Below, piece by piece: positions 61,366-64,000 of a stretch of 64,000 bases of DNA. Each line of letters opens with the position of its first letter. Position 1 is the first letter of the stretch. The position numbers and the translations under genes were made by a program. Source of the stretch: Trebonia sp963811335. Its GTDB lineage: Bacteria; Actinomycetota; Actinomycetes; Streptosporangiales; Streptosporangiaceae. The notes under the pieces were generated by a model. It ran no database searches. It was not told where the DNA came from and worked only from the letters and a program-made list of their open reading frames with translations. The stretch lies in NCBI GenBank assembly GCA_963811335.1, contig CAWERB010000032.1, positions 62,001 to 126,000 on the forward strand, given 5' to 3'.

Positions 61366-62478
61366 CTACGTGTTACGGCGGTCCACCACGAAGCTGAGCG
61401 CGACCGCGAGGATGATCAGGACGCCGCGGATGATGTTCTGCCAGTAGTCAGAGACGGCGATCAGGTCGAAGCCGTTCGTGATCATGCCGAGCATCAGCAC
61501 GCCGAGCACGGTGCGCCACACCGAGCCGACCCCGCCGAAGATGCTGGTGCCGCCGAGCGCGACGCCGGCGATCGCGAGCAGCGCGAGCTGTCCGGCCAGT
61601 CCGGTCTGAGAACTCGTCCCCGAGCCTGTCATCGACGAGTCGATCAGGCCGGCCAGGCCGCACGCGGCACCGGTGAGGACGAAGGTGGTGATCACCGTCC
61701 GGTCGACCTTCAGACCGGACAGTCGCGCCGCGTTGCGGTTGTCGCCGACGCCGTAGAGGTGCCGCCCGAAGACCGTGTACGCCAGCACGAGCTGCAGCAC
61801 GACGGCGAGCACGATGAAGATGATGGCGGAGTCCCAGATGCCGGCCGCCTTATGCTGCCCGATGAACGTGAACGCGCTGCTCGTCGGCGTGATCAGCAGG
61901 CCGCCGTGGGTCACGCCGACCGCGATGCCGCCGAACGAGAGGCCGCTCGCCAGGGTGGCGAGGAACGCGTTCACCCGCAGCTTGGTCACCAGCAGCCCGT
62001 TGATGAGACCCATGATCGCGCCGGCGCCGATCGCGACGGGGAAGCACCACGCGACGCCCCAGTGGACCGCGGCCCACGCGCCGAGCACCTCACTCAGCGC
62101 GAAGATGGACCCGAGCGACAGGTCGAAGTTGCCCGCGATGATCGTAAAGGTCACCGCGACCGCCGCGATACCGATCGTCGCGTTCTGGTAGACGATGTTG
62201 AGCAGGTTACTCGAGGTCAGGAAGGTGGACGAGGCGACGGTGAAGTAGATGAACAGCGCGGCGGCGAAGACGAGGATGCCGTAGTCGCGGACGTGCTGCG
62301 GCGTGACCCGCAGGCGCCGGCCCGGGATGACGACCCCGCCGCCGCTAGCGGCGGCGGCAGCGGGCACCGCACCCCCGGATGCCTGGTTCCCCGGCTCCGG
62401 GCCCGTGCTTACGGAATCGGGCCCCGCGGAATCGGGCGCCAGGGGCCCGGAGGCCGCTGGGTCGGTTGGCGCGGTCAT
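61366..62478 (-). CDS. Sugar ABC transporter permease, RbsC family
   Basis: A 370-residue permease. A 60-residue Pro/Ala/Gly-rich cytoplasmic N-terminus precedes eight or more helices: YGILVFAAALFIYFTVASST, ATIGIAAVAVTFTIIAGNFDLSLGS, and the loop GVGDNRNAARLSGLKVDRT, followed by LGGTSIFGGVGSVWRTVLGVL. This is the branched-chain/ribose-type BPD_transp_2 family. It overlaps the ATPase gene by ATGA. Confidence 0.92.
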   Translation of the reverse strand: MTAPTDPAASGPLAPDSAGPDSVSTGPEPGNQASGGAVPAAAAASGGGVVIPGRRLRVTPQHVRDYGILVFAAALFIYFTVASSTFLTSSNLLNIVYQNATIGIAAVAVTFTIIAGNFDLSLGSIFALSEVLGAWAAVHWGVAWCFPVAIGAGAIMGLINGLLVTKLRVNAFLATLASGLSFGGIAVGVTHGGLLITPTSSAFTFIGQHKAAGIWDSAIIFIVLAVVLQLVLAYTVFGRHLYGVGDNRNAARLSGLKVDRTVITTFVLTGAACGLAGLIDSSMTGSGTSSQTGLAGQLALLAIAGVALGGTSIFGGVGSVWRTVLGVLMLGMITNGFDLIAVSDYWQNIIRGVLIILAVALSFVVDRRNT

Positions 62479-63989
62479 GCGATCGTTCTCCCTCCGAGGC
62501 CGAACGCGGCCTCCATCACGGCATCCAGCGGCGGGTCGGCGCTGAACTCGCGGGTGATCGAGCCGCGGCGCATCACGAGCACGCGGTGGGCGAGCCCGAG
62601 CACCTCCTCGATCTCCGACGAGATCAGCAGCACGGCGTTGCCGTCGGCCGCGAGCTTGTTGATCAGGCGGTGGATCGCCGCGCGGGCGGCGACGTCGACG
62701 CCGCGCGTCGGCTCGTCGAGGATCAGCACGCGCGGGTTGCGCAGCAGCCAGCGGGCGAACAGCACCTTCTGCTGATTGCCGCCGGAGAGGCTCACCACCT
62801 TGGCCGACGGGTTCGGCGGCTGGACCGACGTCAGGTCGAGCAGTTCCTTTGTCTTGGCCCGCTCGCTGGCGCGGCGCACCACGCCGACGCGCGAGGCGAC
62901 GGAGCGCAGGTCCGCGAACGTCGTGTTCGCCGCGAGCGAGAGCTCGAGGAACAGCCCGTCGTCCTTGCGGCTCTCCGGCAGGAACGCCATCCCGGCCGCC
63001 ATCGCGTCCGCGGGCGAGTGGATGCGGCGGGTCCGGCCATCGACGGCGATCGTGCCGCTGTCGATCGGGTCGGCCCCCGCGATCGCCCGGGCCAGTTCCG
63101 AGCGGCCGCTGCCGATCAGCCCCGCCAGGCCGACGATCTCACCGGCCCGGATCTGCAGCGAGATGTCATTGAGCACGCCCTTGCGGCTAAGGCCGGCCAC
63201 GTCGAGGACCACCGGCGCCGACGAGTGCTGCCGCTTTTCGAAGTACTCCGCGGCCGCCGCGGCACCGAACATCCCGGCGACGAGGCTCTCCTCGGTTTCC
63301 TCGGCCGCCGGCGCGGTCCGCACGAGGCGGCCGCTGCGCAGCACGGTGACCGTATCGGCGAGGTCGAGCACCTCGTCGAGGAAGTGGCTCACGTAGATGA
63401 TCGTCTTGCCGCGCTCGCGCAAGGCGCGGATCATCCGGTGCAGCGAGATGGTCTCGACGCTGGTCAGCGACGAGGTCGGCTCGTCCATCACGATCACGCT
63501 GGCGTCGGTCGCGGCCGCGCGGAGGATCTCGACCTTCTGCACGTCGGCGGTGCGCAGTGCGCCTACCTTGGCGTGCGGGTTGAGTGAGAAGCCCCACTGA
63601 CTGATGAGGTCTTCGTACTGCCTGTGCATCTGCCGGAACTGGACCAGCCCCGCGCGGCGCGGCTCGATACCGAAGAAGATGTTCTCGAGCACGCTCATGT
63701 GCGGCATTGGCGCGAGCTCCTGCGAGATCGTCGCGATCCCGTCGGCGCGCGCCTCGTGCGGGCTGGTGTAACGGACCAGCCGGTTATCGACGAACATTTC
63801 CCCGTCATCGGGGCGGGTCACGCCGCCGATGATCTTCCCGAGGGTCGACTTCCCGGCGCCGTTCGCCCCGACGAGGGCGTGCACGGTACCTCCGGCGACC
63901 TCGACGCTGACGTTGTCGAGCGCCTTGGTGCCGGAGTACCGCTTGCCGATCGAGTCGAGCCGGAGTTGCGAGACAGCCGCTGTGCTCAT
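62475..63989 (-). CDS. Sugar ABC transporter ATPase, RbsA family (two ABC domains)
   Basis: The 504-residue protein is two fused ABC domains. The first has Walker A GANGAGKST near residue 43, LRTADVQKVEI (degenerate signature) and VIVMDEPTSSLT. The second has a divergent Walker A GLIGSGRSE near 285, the signature LSGGNQQKV and LILDEPTRGVD. This asymmetry is normal for RbsA/XylG/MglA proteins. The ATG at 63989 is only 11 bases from the window end; a binding-protein gene may lie beyond. Confidence 0.93.
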   Translation of the reverse strand: MSTAAVSQLRLDSIGKRYSGTKALDNVSVEVAGGTVHALVGANGAGKSTLGKIIGGVTRPDDGEMFVDNRLVRYTSPHEARADGIATISQELAPMPHMSVLENIFFGIEPRRAGLVQFRQMHRQYEDLISQWGFSLNPHAKVGALRTADVQKVEILRAAATDASVIVMDEPTSSLTSVETISLHRMIRALRERGKTIIYVSHFLDEVLDLADTVTVLRSGRLVRTAPAAEETEESLVAGMFGAAAAAEYFEKRQHSSAPVVLDVAGLSRKGVLNDISLQIRAGEIVGLAGLIGSGRSELARAIAGADPIDSGTIAVDGRTRRIHSPADAMAAGMAFLPESRKDDGLFLELSLAANTTFADLRSVASRVGVVRRASERAKTKELLDLTSVQPPNPSAKVVSLSGGNQQKVLFARWLLRNPRVLILDEPTRGVDVAARAAIHRLINKLAADGNAVLLISSEIEEVLGLAHRVLVMRRGSITREFSADPPLDAVMEAAFGLGGRTIA

Positions 63990-64000
63990 CCGGCTCGCCC

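Overview
The window is high-GC DNA from an actinobacterium. The evidence is frequent GTG starts, G/C-rich third codon positions, probable leaderless genes, a DUF2630 protein, a cimA/FAH/tRNA-Gln/tRNA-Glu neighbourhood and many flavin- and CoA-dependent catabolic genes. Order or genus cannot be fixed; a large-genome soil lineage (Streptosporangiales or relatives) is my guess. About a dozen genes carry one apparent frameshift each, several at short G/C runs. Much of this may be residual indel error in the assembly rather than gene decay. I annotate those genes over their full inferred span and give the break.

Layout. 0-4 kb: the 3' end of a penicillin-binding protein, an isoleucine-type leader peptide plus terminator, cimA, DUF2630 and an FAH-family enzyme. 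4-20.3 kb: a glycan-uptake-like island. It has two complete Dpp/Opp-type ABC transporters (substrate-binding lipoprotein, two permeases, two ATPases each), an acetyl-xylan-esterase-like enzyme, a GH5 glycosidase and a LacI regulator; three copies of one operator motif sit in front of GH5, lacI and the second transporter. The island separates the FAH gene from tRNA-Gln/tRNA-Glu, where gltX would be expected. 20.4-24 kb: tRNA-Gln, a BKACE enzyme, tRNA-Glu, a MarC-family protein and a class I DAHP synthase with a Trp/Tyr/Phe-rich leader peptide. 23.9-24.7 kb: a non-coding stretch with a 39-bp tandem repeat, a 46-bp hairpin and a palindrome.

24.7-35.4 kb: two divergent operons forming a probable oxidative catabolic module. 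It has two acyl-CoA-dehydrogenase-fold monooxygenases, a flavin reductase, two LLM flavoenzymes, an FMN reductase, a hydrolase, two hydroxyisobutyrate-dehydrogenase-type enzymes, an SDR and a MarR regulator. 35.4-42.6 kb: CadD-like transporter, a long non-coding stretch, DUF5134, aldo/keto reductase, OsmC, aldehyde dehydrogenase, TOBE/Mop protein, PadR regulator and a PIN-toxin remnant. 42.7-55.5 kb: acyl-CoA catabolism, with an M20 amidohydrolase, a second-type LLM, a CitE-like lyase, MaoC hydratase, acyl-CoA dehydrogenase, EtfA/EtfB, a B12-dependent mutase large subunit, a TetR regulator with twin operators, a second hydratase and an acyl-CoA synthetase. 55.5-64 kb: DedA, a DHFR-like reductase, a FolP2-like protein, an esterase, a collapsed tesB, a P450 with a divergent 3Fe-4S ferredoxin, and a ribose-type sugar ABC permease and ATPase.

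Across the window a GC-rich palindromic repeat (core GGGGGACGACCCCC) recurs at least six times between genes. One copy lies inside the cimA leader and another forms the C-terminal tail of the OsmC protein.
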